Assembly (NCBI GenBank): GCA_038373885.1
Contig: JAWZYV010014418.1
Span: 930,001 to 994,000 of the forward strand
Length of the DNA: 64,000 nucleotides
Direction: 5' to 3'
Source: Cheiracanthium punctorium
Taxonomy: Eukaryota > Arthropoda > Arachnida > Araneae > Cheiracanthiidae
Shown here: positions 11,385 to 23,033 of the stretch, one piece after another
How the letters are laid out: the number at the start of each line of letters is the position of its first letter
How positions within the stretch are numbered: the stretch's first letter is position 1
Made by a program: the position numbers and the translations under genes
Notes under the pieces: model-generated
Databases searched by the model: none
What the model saw: only the letters and a program-made list of their open reading frames with translations
Told to the model about the DNA's origin: nothing

Positions 11385-11800
11385 TTGCGTTTTGCTTCCC
11401 ATGCGAAAAATTCCTAGTTAGTAAAATGCGTCCCATACATTAATTAGGTGATTAAGTTTCAGCCTTTCATTATAAAAATGTTCCGAGATATGTTTTAAAA
11501 AAGTTGGTGAGGGGCTATACAATGCCAATAACAGCAAAATTATGTATTGATGCAATCATTATTTTCTTTTGTAATTTGTATTCGACCCCTCGAACGCAAT
11601 CATCTGACGTGATTTTTTTCTCCTTTCGAGAGTTACTGAAAAATGGTTTAAGTAAGTATATATATTTATTTTAATATTTCTAAAACTTTTAGGATAAAAT
11701 GCTCAAATTTCGTACATCACATCACATCATCAATGTATGGAGCACATTTCACTAAATGAAGGAATTTTTGTACGGGAGTCATATAAAATTTAAATTATGT
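11385..11800. repeat. MITE-A, copy 2, termini missing
   Basis: Family landmarks are present in order: TAGTAAAATGCGTCCCATAC, GAGATATGTTTTAAAAA, GGGGCTATACAATG, TTTCGAGAGTTACTGAAAAA, then the mirror-image arm with ATCAATGTATGGAGCACATT. The CAGGGT ends are absent. It is an old, non-coding copy of the foldback family seen at 53.5 and 56.6 kb. Confidence 0.65.
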
Positions 11801-12020
11801 ATTAATTTAGATTTAATCTTCTGAAATCTGTAATCGATATCATAAAATTATGTAGCTTTTATTTTACGTAGCTTTGGGATCTGTCTGTGTCCATAATTAA
11901 AAAAATAAAAGCCCAGGTCACGTCTAGGCTTTTTTGGGACACTTTGCATATACTCACCTTAATCAAATTTATAGTAAAATTGATTCAAATGTTGCTTTTT
12001 CCTATCGAAGTTTTCAATTT

Positions 12021-12487
12021 TCATAAGTGGCATTGCCCCATAACATTTTTAGTTCCATCCACAAACGAAATTTGGAAATTCTTTCCTCCAGGAATTACAA
12101 AACAAGTCTCAAAATCATCTGGAATCAAAGTTTCATCCATTCCGTCAGTATTACATGACATGACAGTCAGTATTACTCCAGAAATAGTGACTGTCTTGTT
12201 TTCCTTTAATTTAGAAATACAGTTCAAGTAATTCATAAATTCCCTTAGAGCCGTAGCGTAGCCCCGAGGGAGGGTTCAGGGGGGTCATAACCCCCCCACT
12301 CCCATGAGGATTTTTTGCCATAGAAAATGTATATTCTTCACTCCTTTATCAAACTCACTCATACATATATATGAGTTGCAGTAGTCGTAACCCCCCTCCC
12401 CTCCCCCATGAAAAATTTCTGGCTTCGCCACTGCCTTAGAGAAATACGTATACTACTCAGACATTTTTTTTCATCTTTTGGCTTCAT
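12021..12487 (-). pseudogene. Coding-like frame split by a hAT MITE, unknown product
   Basis: On the minus strand the frame starts at ATG 12,487-12,485, after an acceptor-like tract (TTTTTTTTCAG, AG near 12,513), and stops at 12,021. Removing the 183-bp MITE at 12,251-12,433 and one 8-bp duplicate leaves 276 bases, exactly 92 codons with no internal stop. The product has MKPKDEKKCLSSIRIS at the start and SFVDGTKNVMGQCHL at the end, with TLIPDDFETCFVIPGG in the middle. The family is not recognised. A second open frame continues for about 23 codons beyond the stop, suggesting a frameshift. It may be a host exon or an old transposon fragment. Confidence 0.35.
12251..12433 (+). mobile_element. 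hAT-type MITE-D, 183 bp
   Basis: It is flanked by a perfect 8-bp target duplication, CCTTAGAG (12,243-12,250 and 12,434-12,441). The left end CCGTAGCGTAGCC pairs with the right end GGCTTCGCCACTG. The interior shares GTCATAACCCCC, TGTATATTCTTCACTC and GAGTTGCAGTAGTCGTAAC with the copy at 25,158. It is non-coding and interrupts a coding-like frame on the opposite strand. Confidence 0.9.
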
Positions 12488-13189
12488 TGACGTTTATTGA
12501 TGTTTCCAGAAATCTGAAAAAAAATTCCTAGACTAAGCATCCCCTCTTGTAAATAGAATCATGAAAGACTCCCCTCCCCCCCGCCCTTCTTGTTTAGCTG
12601 AACTTAAAGAGTCCCAAGAAACCCTAACACCTCCTCATTTACCCAACGTGTGTCACTTGAATAGTAACTTATAAATTATATCAAACAGGGTAAAATGTGA
12701 TTATGAACAATTTTATATCTAACGCCAGAACACAAAATGTACTTTCAGTATTTTGAAAATACAAAGTACATTGAAAATGTCTTTTTAAAATACATTTCAA
12801 AATACTTATTTTTAGTACTAATAGTGCAATATACTAGATACTAATATATTTTGAAAATGTATTTCAAATACATGTATTTTCGATACTGCCCAGCTGTTCT
12901 CTGCAGACCCTGATTATCTCACGGGTACTTCGGGCACGTACTCGGGTCACACATACACAAATAGGCCAAAAAATGAGTTTGAAGTTATGCACAGGGGCAC
13001 AAAAGTTTAGCCATCTGTATTGAGATGCATAAAATTTGAAAAGTGCCCCGGGCACAAAAATGTTACACTCAGGCCCTGGTGCTCTGGCTACACCACTGCT
13101 TGGGTGCAGCTAAAAGTAATAAGGAAATTATATCGAGTGACTTACAGTAAGGTGTTGGATTAAGTTTACTGATTTGTTTGTTTTGTGTT

Positions 13190-13408
13190 ATGGCAAGCCT
13201 ACACAAGGGTATCTGACTAAGGGGGAGTGTCTTGGACAGAGGACTTTACAAGAGCTACTAAATCATATTCAAGTTCCATCTAGAGAAAACCATCCAAAAC
13301 TCTAGACTGTTAGATTGAGGGCCGCGTGGTAGGCAAGAGCGTGAGACCTTCACACTTCAGCCATCACCATGTTCAGTGTCTTATCCAGTCGGCCATGGTA
13401 GGGCTGGA
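13190..13408 (-). mobile_element. tRNA-derived SINE, head type I
   Basis: Read on the minus strand, a tRNA-like head starts near CCATGGCCGACTGGATAAG, followed by GAAGTGTGAAGGTCTCAC and then a body with GGTTTTCTCTAGATG and AAAGTCCTCTG. These correspond to the body of the copies at 49.8 and 51.4 kb. It is diverged and the B box is weak, so this is an older copy. Confidence 0.6.
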
Positions 13409-13521
13409 TCAAGTTTAAGTATTTAAAACTGAGTTCATTCACTAGCATATGCTTTTGTCTTTAGTTATATAAAACTCCTTACAGTGTTTTTTTTTTTATG
13501 AAGGTAGACAGTCAGCCGGGA

Positions 13522-13526
<5 letters not shown>

Positions 13527-13557
<31 letters not shown>
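13527..13557. repeat. poly(A) tract
   Basis: An uninterrupted A run of about 30 bases; possibly the tail of a lost retroposon, but no body is recognisable next to it. Confidence 0.8.
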
Positions 13558-13559
<2 letters not shown>

Positions 13560-13886
13560 ATAAAACATAAAACTACATTACTACGAAATGTACCTACTGT
13601 GTTCGAAATTGCGATATTCATTTCGAATCTGCTTCTGTCCTGTTTTAAATTAGTTCAAGGATATGCTTTTTTTAAAAGCAGTTTTAATTTTTTCTTTGTT
13701 TTACTATCGTACAACAAAATGGAGAAAAGGCCTTTCATTTGACTTTCATTTATTTTAACATTTTAAATGACATTCATTTGCACTATAATTAACTCTGGAA
13801 ATAGAAAGTAAGATGATTGAAAATCTCTATTTCAATTCATTTTTTTCCTCCTCTTGAAAAAAGTTTAATCTAAATATAGTACTTAC

Positions 13887-13988
13887 TTTCTCAGTACCAC
13901 TTGTGAACAAAATAAATATTGCAAGTAATAACACTACCTCAGGATACAGTTCTTTCTTTTTGGTTTCATTCAATTCCTTCAATATTTT
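13887..13988 (-). CDS. Candidate exon encoding a hydrophobic segment
   Basis: On the minus strand 34 codons stay open and end at a strong donor (GAGAAA followed by GTAAGT, 13,886-13,881). The product includes NETKKKELYPEVVLLLAIF followed by ILFTSGTEK: a basic stretch, then about 13 hydrophobic residues that could form part of a membrane helix. The acceptor is weak; a possible one lies just upstream of the GAATTGAATGAAACC stretch. It lies 400 bp downstream of the better exon at 14.4 kb on the same strand, so both may belong to one gene. The family is not recognised. Confidence 0.35.
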
Positions 13989-14390
13989 TCAAAAATCATT
14001 TAAGATGCCGGATCTGTCATTTAGAACATTGACTCAGAACGATTTTCCTTTCTATCCCAGTGATGCCAATATGATGTAAAATCATAATGTGAATCATAAA
14101 AAGTGTTTTTCTGCGTTTCTTTCAAATATATTTGTAATTGCATTTTCCTTTCAACGTAGCTATTTTTGAAATAAAGTGGAGAATAATTTATTTGCATTAC
14201 ATACTCTATCTGGTTTATCGTTCAAAACCATCCTTAGTAATATTGGTAGTGTTTCACGATAAGATCGGAATCTCACGTTTTCTGAAATTCTAAGGTGAAA
14301 CAAATAAAAAATAAATCACTTGCTTTTTTTAATTTATTGTTACCTTACATTTTCGTGTGATCGTCTGCGTTATAAGTTGAATTTACTCAC

Positions 14391-14493
14391 CGGTCAGTCT
14401 CAGTTTCCTTGTGACATTGAATATTCTGCAATCCGGAATTGTGACGTCATATCTGGAGTGCTTGCTCTCAGGACCAATAGGGTTCTGTTGTGA
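14391..14493 (-). CDS. Candidate internal coding exon (103 bp), best in window
   Basis: On the minus strand a long pyrimidine tract ending TTTCCCTTCTTGTCAG precedes the exon, and a consensus donor GTGAGT follows at 14,390-14,385. The only frame open throughout gives 34 codons plus one base, beginning SQQNPIGPESKHSRYDV and continuing TIPDCRIFNVTRKLRLTG. Base composition is clearly richer in G and C than its flanks. It starts in phase 0 and ends in phase 1. I do not recognise the protein. The strong sites at both edges plus the coding composition make this the most credible host exon here. Confidence 0.55.
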
Positions 14494-15635
14494 CTGACAA
14501 GAAGGGAAAGAAAAAAATAAAAACAATTTGCTGATTTTTTTTCTACATTTTTAAGCTTCTTCTAATATTATGTCAGTATTTGTTAAATATTTATTGAGTA
14601 ACACAAAACAAAAAACTGAACAGCAGCCACCTGAATAAAACTGGCGAAAAGATTGGTCGTTCGGTGATTTTGAAGAGTTCCATCAGTGCAATAATGTAAT
14701 GTTAACCCTAATCTTAAGCCTGAATTTTAAGCACGTTCACTCGGGGCCTTCGCAATTAGTAACGGGCCTGCGCGTGTATTTTGATGAGCCATCCAAAGAG
14801 GCCTACGGATGCTCGAGTCTTCACGTATACATCAGGCATTTCTTAAGCTTCCCAGTGCTTTCAAACGTTATTTAATGTAGTTTTAAGTAGTAATTGTGTT
14901 ACTAATTCAAGTACGAACTCATGATTAATTTGTTTGCTATGATACATATTTACATAAAGAAAATAGATGCATATAATTTGAAGGAAAAACAAAGTAGCGC
15001 TTACTCTCATGATTCACGATTGCTTATTTTAGTTTCACAAGTGGATATTTAATATACTTTAACGTAGTCGTATTTCCTACGTTATTTTAAACAATTCAAC
15101 ATTAATCTTTAACAAATGATGTATTAAAGCGCATTTCAGTGTTTTCGGGATATCCTGTATATTGGAGAAAATAGATAAAATACGCTCTATAGCTCGATCC
15201 CTGAATTAATTATTCTTTAATAAAGACATTTCATGTAGTATATATTATTCTTTTGTCGCTTTCTCAATCGAACTTTAGAATTGAGCAAGCATAATGAACG
15301 CTTGTACAAAATATTAACTACATTTGAAGTTTCTGTATAAACGGGCAAAAATCAATAATTTATAATTTACTGTATTTCTGCACTGTTCCAGATGTAAGTC
15401 TGAATCACATAATCAAGGCATATATAACTGATAAATAACATTTTCAACTGGCAAAATGAAATTGTCTAAATAGTATCACAACGTCATGCTTATTTACAAG
15501 AACAAAAACTACTCAAGTAATACGATTTCTGATTAAAATAATTTATTTATAAACAACCCATGAGTAATTATTCACTAAACATGATTTACATACATATATT
15601 TAGAATTTCTAAATACATTATAAGCGTTCACTTAC

Positions 15636-15722
15636 CTTTACATTCAGAGCAAAATGTTCGAATTTTAGGATAAATTTTCATGAAAGAAAATGGCGCAAGA
15701 TTCACAAAACGATTACCTACAT
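15636..15722 (-). CDS. Candidate exon with possible start codon
   Basis: On the minus strand an open frame ends at a strong donor (AAAG followed by GTAAGTGAA). It can be read from ATG at 15,681 as MKIYPKIRTFCSECK, or as a longer internal exon from an acceptor-like TTTAG at 15,723, adding VGNRFVNLAPFSF. The Cys pair (FCSECK) could be half of a zinc ribbon, but that is speculation. It ends in phase 1, whereas the exon at 14.4 kb starts in phase 0, so another exon would have to lie between them. Confidence 0.28.
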
Positions 15723-16762
15723 CTAAAGTTCTTTAGTACGACAAAAGTATAAAAAAATTGTTTTAAAATAATAAAATAATATAACATTTATAATACTTAG
15801 AATAATAAAATAGAATACTGTGACTGGGGAAAACAGGCCTCAATGATAAACTCATTTTTAGGGATGGCAACTCATAAGCAGTCCCGTTTCTTAGCGATGG
15901 CCCCGGTTCACTGTCGATTATGCAATAACCACGAGTGTAAGCGAAACTTCCTATACCAGTTTTATGTATAACTAATTAATATTTTGGAAATCACTCAGTT
16001 TGAAAAAAATTGGGAAATTTTCATTATTCACGATATGAATCCTTTATTATTAAAAACTATATTATATGTGAAGCTGACTTAAGAATTCTCGCCTGTACTC
16101 TAATCCGGTAGTGAACGTGTTTTAAAAGTCCAGTATCAAATTTGAAACTCAGGACAGTATCAAATTTGATGCTAAAGATTAAATATACAATGTGGCCAGA
16201 AAATCCTATTTTAGCAATCTTTGGTTATAATCACGTAATTAATTTCAAATGAAAAAATCGCAATAAATATTTATTCTACTGTATTTTCATACAGCCGAAA
16301 TCTTTTTTGTATAAAGTACAAAAGTTTGATAGTTGTATTTAGAGTAAAGGTTTCTCTTTAAAAGTCATCTTGGGGGGGGGGGGGGGAATGGCACTTCCGT
16401 CAGATAAAAATTGAGAGAAATATTTCAATATATTTCAGTTTTTTTTTTTTTTAATTCCAACGGGAGTACTCACACATATGAAAAGTTGCAAACATTTTAT
16501 TTTTTTACGTACATTTTACAACGAATTTCTAACAATTGAAAATTAAATATTAGATTTCCGAAAGTTTCTGTGTGTTAAAAGTTTTAGTAAGCGGGATATT
16601 GACAAATAATATCATTGGGTAACATAAAAAGAAAAAGATGATGAAGAGTATTTCAGTTTATGTCTTAACTGATCCTTCTCTAAGAACTGGAGGATAAAAC
16701 TTGTTGTTGTGTTGTGGGATTAAGGTCAACTAGCTACACATGGGCTCTAGGCTGAAGGGTTG

Positions 16763-16872
16763 GTGCCCTCCGTGGGGGGCTTTCTAAGGGGACCTAATCC
16801 GTATTTATGCGAAGTTCGAAGGAAACTACGGGAAATTCCGAATGGTTAGGTCGGCGGTCGCGACTACGAAAA
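16763..16872 (-). mobile_element. SINE body fragment
   Basis: The minus strand shows the shared SINE body (AAATACGGATTAGGTCCCC, then AGAAAGCCCCCCACGGAGGG). The tRNA-like head is missing or destroyed. It lies 180 bp from a second copy in the same orientation. Confidence 0.65.
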
Positions 16873-17055
16873 TAGTGGACTTGATCATTGAAAAAGCGAC
16901 TTTGAAAAATCGACTTGTTCTCGCCTCTACCCTACTGTGCGCCGGTCCCCTCATGTTCTGGTTTTTGCATTTTAAATTGTTATGTAGCATGTTTTTCGGA
17001 TTTGGGTGCTTTACCCGAATCCCCCTTTAAATCCATTTCAGATGGACAACACAAG

Positions 17056-17216
17056 GGGGTGCCCTCCGTGAGGGACTCCCTAAGGGGTCCTAACCCGTCT
17101 TTACGCTAAGTTTCGGAATAAACAACGGAAAACTCCGAACGTTTAGGTCGGGGGACGCGACCTGGTTTTGAACCAGGCACTTTCTATCTTGCAGTTCAGA
17201 ACGCTATGAGGGCTTG
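17056..17216 (-). mobile_element. tRNA-derived SINE, head type II
   Basis: On the minus strand a B box GGTTCAAAACCAGG follows the type II head (GCGTTCTGAACTGCAAGATAG). The shared body with GTAAAGACGGGTTAGGACC and a CTCACGGAGGG tail comes next. The A box is decayed. Confidence 0.7.
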
Positions 17217-17219
17217 GAA

Positions 17220-17960
17220 AAGGTTTTTGAAAAATTACAATTTTAAATATATGGGTAGTGTTTTCGTACAACTGTGAAAAAACGCGATTTTGATATTAAA
17301 AAACACAATTTTGACAAAACATATATTAATGGCTTAGGAACCGTGTATTAAGTTGTATGTTGTAATTAAAAAAAAATATTGATTGGCTTTTGCATTCAAA
17401 AATAATGTATATGACTAGCAACTTCAAAGATAAAGGCTAGTTAACCCTTGGTTGCATAAATAATTTGGGAAAGTTTTTTTTTAAAATTATATTTTACCTA
17501 TTTAACCCTCCTAGCGGTTGTGATGTAAAATCCCGTTCTCCTTATTCCAGTTTTCACTGCAATGCATCCATAATTTAAATTATTTATAACACTCAGGTAT
17601 CATAAACATTTGACAGTAATTTAGGAGCTTATTTTTTTAATGCTACATAAAAATTTTACCGTGAAAACAACTTTACATTATTTCCCCATTCCTCAGTTTG
17701 TTTTAAAATAGCTTCAGAAATAATAAATATTAATTTTACTCAGATTTTTGTTTTAATTAATTGCTACAGTCAGTCCACTACTAGTAAACAACTTGCATAA
17801 GTATGCTTAGACTTATCTTCATAATTTTTTTAACCATTTTAGTTATGAAACCGATATTTAAAAAATCAGATTTTCCATAAATGCTCAAATACTGTCTACA
17901 TTTCATGCAAAAATATGTGAATTTTCTGCAGCATAACTCCTTGTTCCATCTTTGAGCTGC
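17220..17960. other. AT-rich spacer, no gene seen
   Basis: No splice-flanked open frame or repeat with clear ends. Confidence 0.4.
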
Positions 17961-18013
17961 GCACTTTTGTCCTCTGGGGTGAACATGATGCAAAAAGCGT
18001 TAAGTACGGGAAT

Positions 18014-18270
18014 TCACGCTTTAAAAGAATACCGATAATTTTGTTGAACGGGTTGATTCTCGGGTTTGTTCGAACTAGTGTTATCTTGTGCTTTTTCCCT
18101 TTCAATCCATATTGATTCGAGTTCTGTCGGGTGTATGCCATTGTCCTTGAGAAACAAGTGGACCAACGACAATTTGAACAATTCGTGTTTTATTTCTTGT
18201 CGGTCTGCCTTGTGGAAGTTTCCCTGGTTTTCTTTTGTTCGATTTCCAAATTCAAAGAAATTTCTTATGA
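18014..18270 (-). CDS. Coding-like open frame, unknown product
   Basis: The last 85 or so codons of a minus-strand frame have non-AT-biased composition. They contain EIKHELFKLSLVHLFLKDN and IHPTELESIWIEREKAQD, with a polar Asn/Gln-rich end that stops at 18,014. An overlapping minus frame is also open just beyond, so one frameshift could extend the product. It might be a terminal exon or a transposon remnant. I see no catalytic motif and no convincing acceptor. Confidence 0.25.
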
Positions 18271-18369
18271 AGTACCAACTGAAGTGAATGTAGTTCCTCT
18301 TTCTCCATATAAAGCAAAAATAATTGTAAATGACATTTTCGATCATAATGGGTCCTTTTAGAGGCATGG

Positions 18370-19930
18370 AAAAAATTAATCACCGAAGAAATATAAAATT
18401 TTCACGGATTCCACGTTTCTAAATTAATGTCGTGGCTTTTAAACAGCTATAAACAAGCAAAAAATGGAACTGAAAGTTCGATTAGGTTTTTGTGTCAAAC
18501 GGTTTTATGAAAATCAGTAAAATCCATAGTCTGCAACTTTTCTTTTCTTTTTATAAACAAACACCTCGTTAGAGTACCGGGTACCTCTATCTGTGTTAAA
18601 ATTATGTAATTTATGTATCTTTTTTTCCAGAAATGGTAAAAAATAAAGTTGCGAAACTTTTACAGCAGTTATAACATGTTTTACGTATTTTAACACTCTA
18701 ATTTTTTTCTAAAAAAAATTATGAGCAATATTAGATAAAAAATCACTTTTAAATTTGTAGTTCAAATGGAATTCTGCTGAAAAAAAAAAAAATCGGCAGA
18801 GCCGCAAATTGCCGAGTTAAGACATGTAACACATATTATTCTAACTGTTGTGAAAATTTTATAACTTTATGTTTTGCCATTTCTTGTAAAATTCATGTAC
18901 CTTTTTATTAGGCGATACGGCATACTCGATCCCCTTAATATAGCATCTCTGAATCAAAATATTTGAAAAGCTAAAGACACTTCGTATTATCGTAACTTAC
19001 AGGAAATTCTTTGGAAAGAATGCAGAAATTCCCTGGACGGTTCAAAAACAAGCATGTCGCAAAAGAATGTACGTGTCCTTAAAATAATAAGACCCTGAGC
19101 ACGATTCAAGATTTACCAGCTGAGTCCACAGAGTATATTGAGGAGAGACACTGCGATTGCTGTCTCATTACCTTGAATTGTGATTTCCCCTATGTTTAAA
19201 GAGTTCTATAACGATTCTAGATAAAGTTATTCTGAAATTCCGCGGATACCACAAAATGAAAGATAGGTGTTTTTGTTTTGAAATTCAATTTATTATACAT
19301 AGAAAAGCGCAAAAAGAGCGGATGCACAGCATAATCCGTACAGCAGACAGCAATCGGTAAAACCTTCCTAACTTGGAAATTTCTGATTCGTTACGTTCTA
19401 CCTTCCAAGAAATTGTCCAACTCAAAGAGGTGCCCGAGTTGAAAGGTTTTGCTGTACTTTGAAAAGTAGCAGATCTAACATTATTTACACCCAACCAATA
19501 ACATAGGCATTTGCATAAAATTCAAACAAGTGATATTAAAAGCTACTTCAAGGCACCCAGATGCAAAAAATTACTCATTTGTTAGAGAAATCAAATTCGC
19601 GTATTCCTTAAAGGCTACTTTAACTCACTTCCTATTCCAGTTTGAGAGTTATTAAAATAATTCAATAATTAAAGCATTAATTATGAGGTAAATTTTGATC
19701 CACTTTGCTTTGAAAATTTATATTTGTTTCGTAACTAAGCATGTAATATTCACTGGCCTGCAAAAGTTGAGGAACAACATGTTTTTCGATTCTCACCATA
19801 AAAAAAAATGACATTAACAATAAAATTAATAGTTCATATAAATGATAAAAATGAACTTTATGCAAATTTATGCAAAAACGATAGCTTTACGAGATTATGC
19901 AAAAACGATAACTTTATGAGACCAGTGTAT
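18370..19930. other. AT-rich spacer with weak coding-like islands
   Basis: A 36-codon plus-strand open piece around 19,085-19,200 (containing LPAESTEYIEERHCDCC) and a minus-strand frame at 19,285-19,494 have balanced composition but no clear splice sites. I leave them unassigned. Confidence 0.3.
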
Positions 19931-19937
19931 TTATATA

Positions 19938-20724
19938 CAGTGAAATCTCTCCGAGCGGCCACCCCTGCATAGCGATCACCCCTCTAAAAGGCCAACTTTT
20001 CATGGCTCGGATTTTTCGGCTCATAGACCTAATGTTAAAATAACCCCTATCAGTGGCCACCCGACCCCCTTTAAATGGCCACCGAGTGGGATCGCCCATG
20101 TCATTTTTCGGGAAGTTCTACTCACTCCATGCTTTAATATTGAGCAGAAAAAATCAAGGTCAGGTTTATGGTCGAATATAAGACCCAGGAATAACTGGAA
20201 TTGAATCTGTTATCTCTTGAATATGTCCTACAAATGAATTTTTTACAAATAAATTTTGTCCCTTTCGGGCGCTAATTTCGTCCCTGGCGAGAAATTTCCC
20301 GATGTTTGTAATGGCAAGCAAGCTAAACTTTCAATACAAGCGACTATAGGGAAAATCGATGAAATTATCGAAAATTCGGAAGCGGTTAGAGATATGCTAC
20401 AAACTAATCGGTTAGACATCTACTTTTTAAAGTGAAAAACGAACTACAAAAAAATAGATGTTTCAGAGAAAAGTAAAAACTTAAAACCGACACAAATTGT
20501 ATCCTTTTTTCAAAAAATTTAAGAAAGTTTTAAATAAAGTACTATTTTTCTTTAGATAAGTTTAAAATTTCATTTAAAAAAAGCAATATGTGTCAGACTT
20601 GTTTATATTACGCATTATAGCAATTATCTTTTAATAGTAAACAAAACCCTTGAGAGCGGTCACCCCCTCTGAGCGGCCAAATATTCTCGGTACGGCGGGG
20701 TGGCCGCTCAGAAAGGTTTCACTG
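19938..20724. mobile_element. pogo-like element, 787 bp, non-autonomous
   Basis: The ends CAGTGAAATCTCTCCGAGCG and the complement of CAGTGAAACCTTTCTGAGCG form an inverted repeat of about 28 bp, with TA on both sides. CAGT termini with TA targets are typical of the pogo/Tigger group. GCGGCCACCCC motifs recur inside both arms. Around 20,310-20,430 a coding remnant reads QAKLSIQATIGKIDEIIENS, then EAVRDMLQTNRLDIYFLK and a stop. It might be the end of a degraded transposase, but that is inference. Confidence 0.8.
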
Positions 20725-20729
20725 TATTT

Positions 20730-22160
20730 AAATAATGTACGGTTAAAAAAGTGTCTGAACTATTCGTTTTCTACATTTTTTTTTAATGAGAATTGTAATT
20801 TATCATTATTAGCCCCAGAAAATAAATTTCCAACGAAGGCAAATACTTTACATTTATATTAATACATTCGACTAAAAATCAATTTCAATAACAAGTAGAG
20901 TATAATTTACCGATAGTCCTTATATAAAAAGAAATCTATTTATGCAGATAAATTACGGTTGGAAACAAAAAATACCATTCATGTATTCTCGAGAGAGTTG
21001 AATGAACTGTGAAGTTTTCTTTTAAATCAAAGATTCAAATAACTTTTTTAAATAGCTTCGTAAATGAACCAAACTTAAAGTCATTAGACCGATTTTCTAC
21101 TCTTACATCCGATAAAGAATTCTAAATATTTTCATAGTTTTAATGTAATAATCTAGAATAGAAAATGAATTTTTGGATTTTTTTTCCAAGGTTTATTGAC
21201 ATTTACCGCCTGTTTGGAAAGTAGTTTTACTTATTTAATTTGGACGAGCGTAATGTTTTGGAATTTCTTTTGAGTGCTCCTGAAGAACTAAAAATGCTAC
21301 ATAAACTATTTTCAAAATAGTACACGCATAGGAATAACAAATATAAATTTCATAGTTATCAAGGCATATTTTCGGCAGTTAGAGTATGGACAGGCTGGCA
21401 GACAGACAAACCGAAAGCATGAACACTTTTCAGCCTATGACAGACATCTGTGTGATGTATGTAGATTTCGTAGTAATCAATGCAACTAAGAATGGACTTT
21501 TCAAGCGAGATTTAAAAAAAAAAATCATTTTTGCGTTTTTCTTATGTAAACTTACTTCTATCTTACAGTCAACACATAACTGTTTTGTGCACATGTCATC
21601 CAAATTTGGTGTTTCTACATTCATGCATTTGCAATTGCAAATTAGGTGCAAAAAACCGGTTGTTCCTTAACTTTTGAAATCGAATGTAATTTAAACCACC
21701 GAATTTTCGTGATTTGTACTAATTTAAAATCTTCAATAACCTAGAATTTAAACTTTCCATTTGATTTCCCAGAGAAAGTTGTATAATTGCAAGTTTTCTC
21801 CACTTTCAACGAAAACAGTAACAAAAAAAATTTAAAAATATATTTCCCAGCATTGAATTAACAAAAAACACTTTCAACCTCTTTTTTAAGATAATTACTT
21901 TAACTTCAACTGGCTGAATTTTAAAAAATGAACTAAAAAAATTTAAACAATCTACTAGTAATTAAAATAAAGTAATTAAACTATTTTCCCGTGACATTTC
22001 TTTTAAATTTTCTTTTGAACCAGTTTCAAGCTGCGTGGATGGAAAATACTTTCTAATTTTAATTTTATTCCCATATCAAAATATTTTTCAATCTGGAAAG
22101 AGATGCAATGTCGAGTGTTTCATGAAATGTCACCTAGAAAGACAATTTTTTTTTCTTTTT
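20730..22160. other. AT-rich spacer, no gene seen
   Basis: A segment near 21,380-21,660 has an open frame and CAGACAGACAAACC, typical of decayed repeat DNA. Nothing else is supported. Confidence 0.35.
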
Positions 22161-22281
22161 TTTTTAGGTCAGAAGGAGTACGTTACCTCGGTGTTACAGA
22201 TTTTAAATTGTTTTTGTCCAAATTTTGATACTTTCTTAATTTAATATCAGAATATGCTAACACTTCCTTATTCAATTTCAG

Positions 22282-22323
22282 GATTTTGGAATAAAAACAG
22301 AAACAGCGGCTCTGATTGGTTGA
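22282..22323 (+). CDS. Candidate short terminal exon
   Basis: A textbook branch-point sequence (TGCTAAC, 22,256-22,262) and pyrimidine tract ending TTCAATTTCAG precede a 42-base phase-0 frame reading DFGIKTETAALIG and then TGA. A second strong acceptor (TTTTTTTTTAG) lies about 110 bp upstream, followed by an open frame containing QKEYVTSVLQILNCFC. These may be alternative last exons of a plus-strand gene, but the coding part is too short to test by eye. Confidence 0.28.
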   Translation, partial: DFGIKTETAALIG

Positions 22324-22925
22324 ATATATCGTTAAATTTGTATTTTGTTTTCACACTCAGATTTTTATGAAAACAGTTAAAAAAAAAAAAAGAGGAATTT
22401 TTCATGCGAATGATGGTGCAAATAAACCTTCAAAATATCATAAATAATATTTTCGAGATTAAAGTGGTGTACTATGGTTTGAAAATAATTGTATTATTCT
22501 ACTGTAAAAATGTCTAGTTGAAAATTAGAGCAACAAACTTCTAGGAAAAGCAGTTGAGAATCACATAGCGATGTGCGGTCGGAAACATGTACATAGGTTT
22601 CCTCGATATAGGTTTTAACTGTTTTGAGATGATTTTACTTAATATTTTTTTAAAGAAACGTATATGATTTTAAGGTAGTTGAACGGAAGGAACAAACTTC
22701 ATGATCTGACTGAAACTTCACATGCTTAAACTGGAACTTTTTTCTGTTCAGTAAAGCGAACGCACTCTTAGATCAGATTTATAAAGTCAGCTTTCTCTTA
22801 GACATATTTCTATCGTGTCATTTTCTAATTAGCTTAAGAGACGGGCAGCTGCAAGAAGTCTTAATGATTATAACAACACATTTGTAAAATCGTGATGCTC
22901 TGGCCCTTCAGGTATCCACTCAGAA

Positions 22926-23033
22926 TCTCTATTTTTATATCCAGAGAAGGAGGAGGGCTATCAGATGTTGAAAAAATATCTCTTTTATATCCGGAGATAG
23001 AGGAGGGCTATCAAATGTTGAAAAACTATCTCC
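22926..23033 (+). repeat. Two-copy tandem duplication (~60 bp)
   Basis: Two adjacent units share TTTTATATCC, GGAGGGCTATCA and ATGTTGAAAAA. They are diverged by several substitutions and small gaps. Confidence 0.7.

Noticed and set aside
14004..14078. Open piece reading MPDLSFRTLTQNDFPFYPSD on the plus strand
   Set aside because: Only 25 codons from the ATG, no donor, and opposite a better-supported minus-strand candidate.
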